DNA from: Ustilaginoidea virens
Lineage: Eukaryota; Ascomycota; Sordariomycetes; Hypocreales; Clavicipitaceae
DNA: 64,000 nt
NCBI RefSeq assembly: GCF_000687475.1
Contig: NC_057316.1
Location: forward strand, 1,116,001 to 1,180,000
Reading direction: 5' to 3'
A program made the translations under genes and the position numbers. Each line of letters starts with the position of its first letter. Position 1 is the stretch's first letter. Positions 23,068-35,612 of this stretch are shown piece by piece. The notes beneath the pieces are model-generated. The model worked only from the letters and a program-made list of their open reading frames with translations, was not told where the DNA came from and did not search any database.

Positions 23068-23751
23068 TAACAACTATTATAGCCGTTCTATCCCCGCTTA
23101 ATATCTAGCTTAATATTCTTAATAGTATTTACCCGGTCTTTTATATTAATCTTATAGAGTAAGCTACTTTTAATCTACTACCGTGTTAGGTGCTAATAAA
23201 TATTAGGCCTAATCCCTCTATTAGAAGACTCTAATATCCTATATAAAGAATTTAAGGTTAAGGAGATATTAACTACGAAAAACACTTAGGGTTATAGCGG
23301 AAAATATAATATTTTAGTAAAATAGAAGGGGTACGATTTACCGATTTAGGAGCCTTTTAAGAATTTCAAGGATATTACAGCACGGGAGGCATTTAAGGTT
23401 AGATAGGGGAGTATTCAGATGTATAATAGGCCCAGTCGAACTCTATAGTAACCTCGATATAAAAATATATAAAGTTTTTCCTAGAGAAGGGGGGTATATT
23501 ATAGACTCGGGCTATGCCTATATTATAAGATTGGCTAGGACTCGGGCTGCGCCTATGCCTAGTCAGAATAGATTATGTAGGGCAGAGGCGCGGCACTAAT
23601 AAGATACCGCTAAGGCTCCGCCTTATAATATATACGAGTATATATAGACTATAGAAGGGACCCGACTTAGGCTCCCCTTCCTTCCTCTTTAGTTTTATTA
23701 ATATATTCGATTGACGCCTATTCGCAGTCGCCCTAGGACCAGTCCTTCACA
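23068..23751 (+). mobile_element. Truncated Ty3/gypsy fragment with 3' LTR
   Basis: 23068-23496 aligns with the integrase C-terminal part of G1 (4660-5060) and G2, with stops. 23497-23751 is an LTR (TATTATAGACTCGGG to AGTCCTTCACA, 255 bp). The purine tract AGAGAAGGGGGGTA directly precedes it. Unlike G1 and G2 there is no extra 1.8-kb region between pol and the tract. The 5' part of the element is missing. Copia element C begins three bases downstream. Confidence 0.8.
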
Positions 23752-23754
23752 ACA

Positions 23755-24084
23755 TATTGATATAAACTCGGGGTACCCAGTTATACGTAGGGTCGCGCGC
23801 GTGGTATTATGTACCGTGAGGTCACCAAGTAAAGGATTTGATTGCTTTACTAATAACTAACTATCTAAAAGGAAAGAAAGGAAGCAAAAGAGGGTAATTA
23901 TATAATATGGCCTTTTTATGCGTGCTGTGGTCACGTGTATCGGCGCAGTCGGGCCGGGCTGCCTGCGTGCCCTACCGGGCTTAGGAGTAAAGGGGCAAAA
24001 GTGGCTATATCGTGCGCAACGGGTGTACGCGGCATATCTGTCGCAATATGCCCAATTGGGCACCTTGCGACAGCGATTCCGATA
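23755..24084 (-). repeat. 3' LTR (minus sense) of copia element C
   Basis: 330 bp, aligned end to end with 41197-41526. It contains a GC-rich core (GGGCCGGGCTGCC, GCCCTACCGGGC) and CCCAATTGGGCACCTTGCG. The short frames at 23857-24206 on both strands are chance frames in this LTR. Confidence 0.9.
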
Positions 24085-25157
24085 CTGGCAGCTTCTCTTT
24101 TTATAGAAGTAAATATCAGAATCGCTAGGATGTAAGATGTATACATAGAAAAGAAAGTGCGGCTTAGTCTCGGCAGGTTGTGCCGCCGATAATGCTGTTG
24201 CGCCACGCGGCCGGCTTATGCAGCCTTATACCGTACAGCAGCCGGTATATTGAATATCGCAGCCAAAACAAAGGGGCAAAAAGGGGCAGTAGTAAACGTA
24301 GTAAAAGCAGCAAATGTAGCGTTAAATACAATATTGAACATAGGAAAATCTATATACTTGCCACCTATGATATCACTAATATCTTCTAAATGCAGTCAGA
24401 TATTAACCGGCCTTTTTACCCACTCCTTTATATATATAATAGCCCTATTTTAGTCGATGAAGGTCTTAAGGGCTTTATTTAGCATTCCCTTAGTTATTGT
24501 ATTGGCGAAGTTATTATTCCTATTGATCTAGCGAATCTTATAGATTTCCTAGCGCTCGTATGACTATTATAAGGCTATAATATCTATTATAAGCCTCTTC
24601 TCTTTTATAGTGCCTAGCTTAATAAGGCATTCGTATAACGAAAAAGAATCTATATATATAACGATAGGAATCTACGGCAATCCCAACCTACCAGTAATTA
24701 TGTTGAGGGTCGTACATATCGCATATGCAATATCGACCCCTTATATTATACTATATAGCTCTGAAGCGAGTGCGCTGCGCGTTATACGCTTACTTTTTGT
24801 AGAATTGTAAATGACGATATTACCTACTAAGTTAAAGGCATTATCTACTATATCTTCCTCGTTCCCTAGCATAATTACATAACCAATCTAAGAGCTTAAA
24901 TCTTTATTATTGGCAAAGGATCCGTTAATAAATATAAAGAGTTTGGCTATAGTAAGGGCTAGATTGATGTACCATAAGCCACGATCTTGGTTATCGCGTT
25001 ACTATTAAAGGCGCTTATTTAATCTCGCGATATCCTTAGGGTTAGGTTATTAGTATTATATTGCAATAGATAGGTTAAAAGAGGCCTCAGGCTAGCAGAC
25101 TATAGCCATATAAGCGCTATAAGCGTATTATTCGATATAATTACACTAGGCTATAAG

Positions 25158-25710
25158 TGTCAAACGTTTTTGCCTGCTAAGATAATGCAGTATGCAAAGG
25201 ATAAAGGCAGTGGAATGGTAAAATCGCAGTAAGGTAAAGTAACGGCACAGATAAGATACGAGACTAAGGCGTAGGGACAATCTGATGTGCATTAATTCTG
25301 CATACTTGCTTGCATGCATACCTCCTTCCTTCCCACTATTTGGGTAGGAATATCTAGGGATTTAAATACATAATATTCCAACATAGAACATCCCTAGTGA
25401 AATCAATCTGACGTGAATATCGTGACCATACTGTGATATCATAGATATGTGGCGAAATGTGCATTTGTAGTGCATCGAGATTTGCGACGATAAAGTGGTG
25501 TGATTAATTTGTGATGCATCATATGTTTGCGCGTGAGGGAATGTGTGTAAGTACTGGGTACTCAACTTTACTAGCAGCCGCCATATAATTATAAGTACTG
25601 AATACTTAATATCTTTCTCAATCTGATGATGCGGCGATGCGTAGAAATTGTCGGCGATAGATATCTAAAAATAATAAAATAAAATAACAATAAATAATTT
25701 CATTCTGATA
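25158..25710 (-). repeat. 3' LTR (minus sense) of copia copy A
   Basis: 553 bp, preceded on the plus strand by ATAAG (25153-25157), the left half of the target duplication of the whole A-B composite. Near identical to the LTRs at 31396, 31949 and 35060. Confidence 0.93.
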
Positions 25711-28700
25711 TACCCCCCTAGATAGGCTAGAATATAGCTCTATCTAGCTAGTCGGTATCACTCTCGTCATCTTCTGTTTTTCGTACTAGGTCCTCAATAT
25801 CTACTAAGCCTAGTTGGTTACGGAAGGTAGTAAATCGTTGACCTATAAGAGCCTTTGTGAGCCCATCCGCTACTATATTATTAATAGGGATATAAGTCAG
25901 GTCGAATAAACCCTGCTAATAAGCCTGTCGCAGCCAGCTGTTGTGGATATTAACATGCTTTAATGCAGTATTAATACGGGGCATTATTGTTGTTACTAGG
26001 CGTATAGCTTGTAGGTTATCACACTCAATAGTAACCTTATGATCAAGCTTAAGTCCTAGTTGTTCCATAAGACGGGTTACAGATATAGTGGTCTTAGCAG
26101 TTGATGATAGTGCTAGTAGCTCTGCTTCGGTGGAAGATGTGGTAACGGTATGTTGTTTAGTGGCTTCCTAACCAATAGGTCCGCCAAATAGGCTGAAGAA
26201 AGAGCCCTAGGTAGACTTTCGGGTCTCTTTATCATCGGCAAAAGCAGCATCAGAAGATATTAATAGCTCTTTAGTAGACGGTTGCTACTGGATATCATCA
26301 CTTGGTTGTTGTATAGCAGTATATTGAATAGCTAAGTAACGTGTGATATAGAGGTACATTGTGACCCCTATGGCTAGTAGGTAATGGTAAGGAGAAGGGT
26401 TATGTAGATGTTCTGAAAGGCGGGAGACTACTACAGCAGTATCAGGTCGGGTCATAGTGGTTGGGTAATTTATAGAGCCCATAAGCTTTTGGTACTGGTA
26501 TATCTCGTGTGCTGTAGCGATACCAGTATATTTATCAAGAGGCTGTTCTGGAATTGGATAGTTTTTATGTGTAATATTTCTTCCTTTTAAGAAGTCGTGC
26601 GCAAGCTTTTCCATATAAGAGTCTTGTAATAGCCAGGTCTTAGTAGGCCGATGCCGTATAATTTGGATACCTAAGAACCATTTCAGAGTACCAAGGTCCT
26701 TCATTTTATAGGCTGCTTTTAATTTATTAACGAGGGATTCTGCTTTAGGACGATTCTTTGGTTGAAATAGTACTACTATATCATCCATAAAATAAAAGAC
26801 TACTATAGTGGTAGTAATCATAATGCAAGGGTCTTCTGTGATAAGAGTAAGGTCGAGGGATTTAAGGGTTGATAAAAGCTCTTATTGCCATAGGTAAGGG
26901 GACCTACGAAGACCATATAAGGCGCGTTGTAATAATAGTGCCCATCCAGGTCTTTTAAATCCATCTGGATATTCGATATAGACGACTTCGTCTTATAGGC
27001 TATTAGTAAATACCGATACAGCATCCATTTATATAGTGTCAAGGTCGAACTTCATTATAATAGCTACTAAGATTCGGAAGGATTTAGCAGCTAGTATAGC
27101 GGCATAGGTCTCTTTATCACTATAAGGTTGAAGATCACCACACACACAAATTCGGGCTTTAAATTTAGTAAGAAAGCCGTGTTTATTACACTTGTATTTA
27201 AACACCCACGTAAGTGGTATAGGCTTATAATTATTAGGAAGGTCTAATAGTTATATAGGCTTGAAGGTTCCTTTATTCTAGTTATCGCAGAATTCGCTCT
27301 TTGCGGCCTCTTTAAATTCTAGTTCGAAACGGTGACCTTTTAGGTCTTTCCAAAACCTAGGTTCAGGCGGTAGGGATAATCGGTGTAGGCGTTCCTTAGT
27401 GCCTAGAAAAAAACTGCTAATAAAAGCCGTACTAGAAGCATTCTTACTAGCCAGCCTAGCTAACCTTCGTAGTATAGGATTAGTCTCAGCACTTTCTTCA
27501 GAAGGATGTATGGAAGCTAGGGTAGGTAGCTGGACTGTAAGATATTGTTGTTTACTAGGAACAGCTTGTTCACTAGTGGGTATAGAAGTCGAAGGTAAGG
27601 TTGGGCTAGGTAAGGTTAGGCTAGGCATTAAAGGCTGGGTAGTAGGAACAGGTATAACAGTAGTAGAAGGGTAAGACATATAGAGCTCGTCTATATCCTC
27701 ATACTCAGATGCGTTATCGATATATTGTGGTAATTATATTTCAAGTCGTTGTGGTATAGCGGCGGATTTACCATTATAGTAACTATTTTCATTAAAGGTA
27801 ACATCGCGAATTCATCGTACTTCATAAGGGTCGGGAATCCACACACGATAGATATTAGTAGAATCGTAACCTACTAAATATCCTATCTTAGCGTATAGTA
27901 CTAGCTTTAATTCTCGTCGATTAGTGCCTTTTAACGCTATTGTTGTTAATGGATAGGCCTTACAACCGTAAGCCTTGAGGAATGATATAGAAGGCCTAGG
28001 GTCAGTATATTGGGTATCCCTAGCGTTATTAGCTAGCCAGGAATAAAGTCGTTGATATGGTGTAATCCATTAAAGGCCTTATTGTAGTGTGCGATTATAT
28101 AAGAAGGTTGCGGCTTTCCACAGCTCTGGCCATAGATCTTTAGGTAGGTTAGCAGCTAGTCGTAAGGTCCTAGCTTTAGTCCCTATAATACCCCCCGAGC
28201 GTTCAGCTGGGCCGTTTTAGGCTAAGGTATAAGGCGCTATGACTTCATCCTCTATACCTAAGGATGTCTTCCAATTATGGTATTATTGCTGGAAAGCAGG
28301 GTCGTTATCGCGATGAACAATAGAGATAGCAAGGTTCCACTGGCGCTATAAATAGTTATCAAGGTCTGCTAGCTTTCCTAGGATTTCCGACTAGGTCCTA
28401 GAATATAAAGGATAACAGAAGATAAATTTAGTATCATCATCCCGTAGTAATAGTACTACAACAGCACCATTATAAGCTTGGTCCAGTATAAATATATCAA
28501 TATATACCCGCCAGAAAAGTCTTAGGCTAGGTAGATAGGGCTGCCGGCTGATAATCCTAGTGGCCTTAAATAGTAAGCACTACTCACAATCAATAGTAAG
28601 TAATCCCTTAATTTTAGCGCCGGTAGTCGACTAGACTATCCTTTCCAAGGCTTCCTTATTAGGGTGGCCTAATCGCTTATGCCATATCGTAGCCGTAGCT

Positions 28701-31384
28701 TCCGAGGCAGACGCATTATAGGTATCCTTTAAGATAGCCACTGCTGTAGCAGGCGCTATAGTGGTTGGAATGGGATAAGATAATATATATTATATAGCCG
28801 CAGAATTATTGATTGATGGAGGCATATTTTTATCTGATATAGTAGGGTCTTCCCTACTAATAATAGATGAAGGCGGCGTAGTATCCTCAGAGGTACTAGA
28901 TATAGAAGGGCAAAATACTATAGTATCGTCAGAAGGGTAAGATACCGTAGTATCCTCAGTAGTAATAGTGGTGGCAGCAACAGCGACTTCGCTATACTCA
29001 ATAACCTACTGGCCAAACATCCGGTTAGTATAAAATAAACGGTCCTTATTGTGTATAATCCAGCCAGTCTGTAAGTTCCAGTAGTAATTCGCACGCATAA
29101 ATCGTTCCAAGCTTGCCACATTAATATAAAACGTCGGTATATATACTACGTGTAGTAGCTCGAAGATGCCTTTATTAGTATTTAATCGCACTCTTCCATA
29201 TCCTAGTATAGAAGGATTAGATTCACCAGCAAATGCTATTTCGGGCTCGATATTTGGAACGTAATCCAGTAACCGGTCCTTATTATTGGTGATATGAGTA
29301 TTGGAGCCACTATCCAGTATCTAGGAATCTTTAAGTGGATAGGGTGTAGTTAAGAGAGATGCCTATAGGCTAGTAATAGATAGGGATGCCTGTAGGCTTG
29401 CCTATGGGCTGGTAATAGTCATTGACGATATAGTCGGTTCGGGTTGCACAAGATTATATAACGTATTACTATCCTTGCTAGCAAACGCAATTCCAAGTGA
29501 TGTAGAAGGAGAGGGTGGCTGTAACACAATAGGATTAATCGTAATTCCTTTCGCTTATAATGCTTTAACAACTATATCCTTAAAGCGCTAATCAGATGAA
29601 AACTTGGATTGGATTTTATTAAGTATAGTGGTATTAGGCTTCCAATCCTTAGGCGCCTTTTGCTGGTTTAAAACATAACAATCTTCCCAGCGATATAAAA
29701 GGCCACAAATGCATAGTTGTTTTGGCTTAGTAATGTCAGTTGTTTTTTGTTGATTTTTATTGGTATCCATATCCTGGAAAGAGGCAAAGGCACCTTATGC
29801 TCTTTATTGTTATAAGGCAAACTCTTACTCGAATAAATCACTAATATAATGACCGTCGGGTATCTTCTTCTCCTATCCTTCTTTATTATTATATTGCTTT
29901 TCTTTAATTCTATTCTTCCAATAATTAGAAAAGGCTGGTGCAATAGATTCTACGGCGTCGATAAAATCCTAGGTTGGTCGGAGTCCTTATATATCTGGTA
30001 TGTTGATATTAATAGCTTCTATAAGGACTTTCTTATAGGAAGTAATCCAGCTGGATATCTTAGTCCTATTAGGACTTCGCAGTACAGCTGTATAGCGTTG
30101 GCGGATATCTTTTTTATAGTCCTAAGTGGTGGGCTGCAAGCGTTATTTTAATAGGTATAGCTGTGCGGCAATATCATTCTCCTGGCTTATGGTATCGTAG
30201 TAGTTGCCTATAGTTGCGATAATCCAACGTTAGATATTAACGAGAGCCTTTTTTTTATCCTTATAATCCTGTAGGGCAGTCCTATAGATATTCGTTATAT
30301 ACTGCAACCTAGTAAAATTAGAATCGTCGAGGTCAAGGATAGAGGAAGCATAAGGCTTAATGGTAGAAGCAGTAGGCTCAACGGGTTATTGTAAAGTAGG
30401 CCTATCTTGCATAGAAGGGTTAATATAGGCCCAGATATTTTCGTTGACTGCGAACTTCTTAATAATCGAGATCCATTTAAACCAGTCTTTACTGCCTAGC
30501 AGTTAGAAGTTTGCCGGGTTCCCTAGGTCGGTATTAGTAGCTATAGTAGAATAGGTAGGAAAGGCAGGATAGGTAAGATAGGTAAGGTAGATAGGAAAGA
30601 ATAACAATAGGAAAGAATAACAACCTAGCTTTAGTCAAAGAAAATCTAACGGATAAAGGTCTAAGTAAATCTAAAGGGCAAAATAGTCCCGGTAAATAGT
30701 CCTAAGCAAAAGGGATCAATCCAGGCACAATATACCACACTTATGGTCTTCCGGCCTTAGTAGTCAAAAGTCGCTTGCCGGCTTCCTAAGTCAGAAGAAA
30801 TGTTTTGCGTAGGCAAATATGTCGGCACTACTGCGTTCTTTTGGGCTATACCTTACACTAGCAATTTGTATGGCAGCACGGGTGCCCTAGCAGAACTTTT
30901 GCATAAGGCTAATTTCTTCGTCGGAAAGAATATTTAATCGTAGAAAATCGTCTGGCAAGATAGCGATAATATAATAGAAAGTGCGTAGGTAAGCAGTCGG
31001 TATGCCTATTGCGCGGCGAAGGTCGGAATAAAGTGATAGAATTTACGCGATTGTGCAGATTTATACGCTATTTATCACGCGTTTATACGGTCCTAATAAC
31101 AGTATTAGCACAGAGGTATAAGAAATATAGCAGCAAGAAAAGATTGATATTGCATAGAATGCGTAATTACACTCTTGCAACCAAGGCACAGCTGCGTGCA
31201 GCTGGCTAATATTAATGTGCAGCTGTTTGCGTGTATAATAAAAAAGGGGGAAGTAGCTGGCAATCTGTCGGACCAGTTGGTAATTTATTGGCGTGCAGCT
31301 GGCAATAAATGCATGCGAATAATAGTCGGAGAGAAATCGATAGGATAAAATAGATAGAATAAAGCGATTTACCAGGTGCAAACC

Positions 31385-31395
31385 GGGCTTATAAC
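31385..31395 (-). other. Primer-binding site of copia copy A, matching initiator tRNA-Met anticodon arm
   Basis: The plus strand reads GGGCTTATAAC directly next to the LTR. Initiator tRNA-Met contains GGGCUCAUAAC, with the last base at about position 39. One base differs, C to T in a CA context, as RIP would produce. Drosophila copia uses the 5' half of this tRNA, cleaved in the anticodon loop, as primer. The assignment here is inference from the match and its position. The same site is at 35049-35059 in copy B. Confidence 0.65.
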
Positions 31396-31948
31396 TGTCA
31401 AACGTTTTTGCCTGCTAAGATAATGCAGTATGCAAAGGATAAAGGCAGTGGAATAGTAAAATCGCAGTAAGGTAAAGTAACGGCACAGATAAGATATGAG
31501 ACTAAGGCGTAGGGACAATCTAATGTGCATTAATTCTGCATACTTACTTGCATGCATACCTCCTTCCTTCCCACTATTTGGGTAGGAATATCTAGGGATT
31601 TAAATATATAATATTCCAATATAGAATATCCCTAGTGAAATCAATCTGACGTGAATATCGTGACCATACTGTGATATCATAGATATGTGGCGAAATGTGC
31701 ATTTGTAGTGCATCGAGATTTACAACGATAAAGTGGTATGATTAATTTGTGATGCATCATATGTTTGCGCGTAAGGGAATATGTGTAAGTACTGGGTACT
31801 CAACTTTACTAGCAGCCGCCATATAATTATAAGTACTGAATACTTAATATCTTTCTCAATCTGATGATGCGGCGATGCATAGAAATTGTCGGCGATAGAT
31901 ATCTAAAAATAATAAAATAAAATAACAATAAATAATTTCATTCTGATA
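31396..31948 (-). repeat. 5' LTR (minus sense) of copia copy A
   Basis: 553 bp. It ends at 31948 directly against the TGTCAAACG of the next LTR. Confidence 0.93.
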
Positions 31949-32489
31949 TGTCAAACGTTTTTGCCTGCTAAGATAATGCAGTATGCAAAGGATAAAGGCA
32001 GTGGAATGGTAAAATCGCAGTAAGGTAAAGTAACGGCACAGATAAGATACGAGACTAAGGCGTAGGGACAATCTGATGTGCATTAATTCTGCATACTTGC
32101 TTGCATGCATACCTCCTTCCTTCCCACTATTTGGGTAGGAATATCTAGGGATTTAAATACATAATATTCCAACATAGAACATCCCTAGTGAAATCAATCT
32201 GACGTGAATATCGTGACCATACTGTGATATCATAGATATGTGGCGAAATGTGCATTTGTAGTGCATCGAGATTTGCGACGATAAAGTGGTGTGATTAATT
32301 TGTGATGCATCATATGTTTGCGCGTGAGGGAATGTGTGTAAGTACTGGGTACTCAACTTTACTAGCAGCCGCCATATAATTATAAGTACTGAATACTTAA
32401 TATCTTTCTCAATCTGATGATGCGGCGATGCGTAGAAATTGTCGGCGATAGATATCTAAAAATAATAAAATAAAATAACAATAAATAAT
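31949..32489 (-). repeat. 3' LTR (minus sense) of copia copy B, truncated by 12 bp
   Basis: 541 bp. The terminal TTCATTCTGATA is replaced by internal sequence at the deletion junction. Confidence 0.92.
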
Positions 32490-35048
32490 ATTTTTATCTG
32501 ACATAGTAGGGTCTTCCCTACTAATAATAGATGAAGGCGGCGTAGTATCCTCAGAGGTACTAGATGTGGAAGGGCAAGATACCGTAGTATCGTCAGAAGG
32601 GTAAGATACCGTAGTATCCTCAGTAGTAGTAGTGGTGGCAGCAACAGCGACTTCGCTATACTCAATAACCTGCTGGCCAAACATCCGGTTGGTATAAAAT
32701 AAACGGTCCTTATTGTGTGTAATCCAGCCAGTCTATGAGTTCCAATAGTAATTCGCACGCATAAATCGTTCCAAGCTTGCCACATTAGTATGAAACGTCG
32801 GTATATATACTACGTGTAGTAGCTCGAAGATGCCTTTATTAGTATTTAATCGCACTCTTCCATATCCTAATATAGAAGGATTAGATTCACCAGCAAATGC
32901 TATTTCGGGCTCGATATTTGGAACGTAATCTAGTAACCGGTCCTTATTATTGGTGATGTGAGTATTGGAGCCACTATCCAGTATCCAGGAATCTTTAAGT
33001 GGATAGGGTGTAGTTGAGAGAGATGCCTGTAGGCTGGTAATAGATAGGGATGCCTGTGGGCTTGCCTATGGGCTGGTAATAGTCATTGACGATATAGTCG
33101 GTTCGGGTTGCATAAGGTTGTGTAACGTATTACTATCCTTGCTAGCAAACGCAATTCTAAGTGATGTAGAAGGAGAGGGTGGCTGTAACACAATAGGATT
33201 AATCGTGATTCCTTTCGCTTGTAATGCTTTGATAACTATATCCTTAAAGCGCTGATCAGATGAAAACTTGGATTGGATTTTATGAAGTATAGTGGTATTG
33301 GGCTTCCAATCCTTGGGCGCCTTTTGCTGGTTTAAAATATAACAATCTTCCCAGCGATATAAAAGGCCACAAATGCATGGTTGTTTTGGCTTAGTAATGT
33401 CAGTTGTTTTTTGTTGATTTTTATTGGTATCCATATCCTGGAAAGAGGCAAAGGCACCTTGTGCTCTTTGTTGTTGTAAGGCAAACTCTTGCTCGAATAA
33501 ATCACTAATATAATGACCGTCGGGTATCTTCTTCTCCCATCCTTCTTTGTTATTATATTGCTTTTCCTTGATTCTATTCTTCTAATAATTAGAAAAGGCT
33601 GGTGCAATAGATTCCACGGCGTCGATAAAATCCTGGGTTGGTCGGAGTCCTTATGTATCTGGTATATTGATATTAATAGCTTCTGTAAGGACTTTCTTGT
33701 AGGAAGTAATCCAGCTGGATATCTTAGTCCTATTAGGACTTCGCAGTACAGCTGTATAGCGTTGGCGGATATCTTTTTCATGGTCCCAAGTGGTGGGCTG
33801 CAAGCGTTGTTTTAACAGGTATAGCTGTGCGGCAATATCATTCTCCTGGCTTATAGTATTGTAGTAGTTGCCTATAGTTGCGATAATCTAACGTTAGATA
33901 TTGACGAGAGCCTTTTTCTTATCCTTATAATCCTATAGGGCAGTGCTATAGACATTCGTTATATACTGCAACCTAGTAAAATCAGAATCGTCGAGGTCAA
34001 GGATAGAGGAAGCATGAGGCTTAATAGTAGAAGCAGTAGGCTCAACGGGTTGTTATAAAGTAGGCCTATCTTGCATAGAAGGGTTGATATAGGCCCAGAT
34101 ATTTTCGTTGACTGCGAACTTCTCAATAATCGAGATCCATTTAAACCAGTCTTTACTGCCTAGCAGTTGGAAGTTTGCCGGGTTCCCTAGGTCGGTATTA
34201 GTAGCCATAGTGGAATAGGTAGGAAAGGCAGGATAGGTAAGATAGGTAAGGTAGATAGGAAAGAATAACAATAGGAAAAAATAATAACCTAGCCTTAGTC
34301 AAAGAAAATCCAACGGATAAAGGTCTAAGTAAATCTAAAGGGCAAAATAGTCCCGGTAAATAGTCCTAGGCAAAAGGGATCAATCTAGGCACAATATACC
34401 ATACTTATGGTCTTCCGGCCTTAGTAGTCAAAAGTCGCTTGCCGGCTTCCTAAGTCAAAAGAAATGTTTCGCGTAGGCAAATGTGTCGGCACTGCTGCGT
34501 TCTTTTGGGCTATGCCTTGCACTAGCAATTTATATGGCAGCACGGGTGCCCTAGCAGAACTTTTATATAAGGCTGATTTCTTCGTCGGAAAGAATATTTA
34601 ATCGTAGAAAATCGTCTGGCAAGATAGCGATGATATAATAGAAGGTGCGTAGGTAAGCAGTCGGTATGCCTATTGCGCGGCGAAGGTCGGAATAAAGTGA
34701 TAGAATTTGCGCGATTATGCAGATTTGCACGCTATTTATCACGCGTTTATACGGTCCTAGTAATAGTATTAGCATAGAGGTATAAGAAATATAGCAGCAA
34801 GAAAAGATTAATATTGCATAGAATGCGTAATTGCACTCTTGCAACCAAGGCACAGCTGCGTGCAGCTGGCTAATGTTAATGTGCAGCTGTTTGCGTGCAC
34901 AATAAAAAAGGGGGAAGCAGCTGGCAATCCGTCGGACCAGCTGGTAATTTATTGGCGTGCAGCTGGCAATAAATGCATGCGAATAATAGTCGGAGAGAAA
35001 TCGATAGGATAAAATAGATAGAATAAAGCGATTTACCGGGTGCAAACC

Positions 35049-35059
35049 GGGCTTATAAC
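35049..35059 (-). other. Primer-binding site of copia copy B
   Basis: GGGCTTATAAC on the plus strand, abutting LTR 35060-35612, identical to the site in copy A. Confidence 0.65.
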
Positions 35060-35612
35060 TGTCAAACGTTTTTGCCTGCTAAGATAATGCAGTATGCAAA
35101 GGATAAAGGCAGTGGAATGGTAAAATCGCAGTAAGGTAAAGTAACGGCATAGATAAGATACGAGACTAAGGCGTAGGGACAATCTGATGTGCATTAATTC
35201 TGCATACTTACTTGCATGCATACCTCCTTCCTTCCCACTATTTGGGTAGGAATATCTAGGGATTTAAATACATAATATTCCAATATAGAACATCCCTAGT
35301 GAAATCAATCTGACGTGAATATCGTGACCATACTGTGATATCATAGATATGTGGCGAAATGTGCATTTGTAGTGCATCGAGATTTGCGACGATAAAGTGG
35401 TGTGATTAATTTGTGATGCATCATATGTTTGCGCGTGAGGGAATGTGTGTAAGTACTGGGTACTCAACTTTACTAGCAGCCGCCATATAATTATAAGTAC
35501 TGAATACTTAATATCTTTCTCAATCTGATAATGCGGCGATGCGTAGAAATTGTCGGCGATAGATATCTAAAAATAATAAAATAAAATAACAATAAATAAT
35601 TTCATTCTGATA
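35060..35612 (-). repeat. 5' LTR (minus sense) of copia copy B
   Basis: 553 bp, followed on the plus strand by ATAAG (35613-35617), the right half of the composite's target duplication. Confidence 0.93.

Larger units (their letters stand above)
25158..31948 (-). mobile_element. Ty1/copia LTR retrotransposon copy A (full length, RIP-mutated)
   Basis: 6791 bp in minus orientation with 553-bp LTRs at 25158-25710 and 31396-31948 (plus sense TGTCAAACGTTTTTGCC to CATTCTGATA; TGATA is a RIP form of TGACA). From the 5' end on the minus strand: primer site at 31395-31385, gag relic near 30540-29590 including a zinc knuckle, an integrase region about 28900-27900, RT at about 27050-26285 with FMDDIVVL as the YxDD box, RNase H about 26280-25740 with SSTEAELLALSS, and a polypurine tract AGGGGGG next to the 3' LTR. 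RT before RNase H at the 3' end, with integrase upstream, identifies Ty1/copia. The gag start codon is ATA here but ATG in copy B. Dead. Confidence 0.9.
31949..35612 (-). mobile_element. Ty1/copia copy B, internally deleted, abutting copy A
   Basis: 3664 bp in minus orientation: LTR 31949-32489 (lacking its last 12 bases), internal 32490-35059, LTR 35060-35612. The internal part matches A from about 28824 to 31395. The integrase C-part, RT and RNase H are missing (about 3.1 kb). The deletion joins LTR sequence AATAAATAAT to ATTTTTATCTG with a 2-3 bp overlap. Gag starts at ATG 34208 (MATNTDLGNPANFQLLGSKD) and is soon stopped. The zinc knuckle at 33330-33380 reads CICGLLYRWEDC, with Y where the family has H. 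Copy B shows fewer TG-to-TA changes than A. There is no gap between the LTRs of A and B at 31948/31949. Confidence 0.88.

Noticed and set aside
23857..24453. Cluster of 60-90 codon frames on both strands
   Set aside because: They lie in the LTR and adjacent internal end of copia element C and recur at 41131-41572 with the LTR.
25362..25565. 67-residue minus-strand frame repeated identically at 32153 and 35264
   Set aside because: Its identity between copies reflects the LTR repeat, not selection for a protein; no start context or family.
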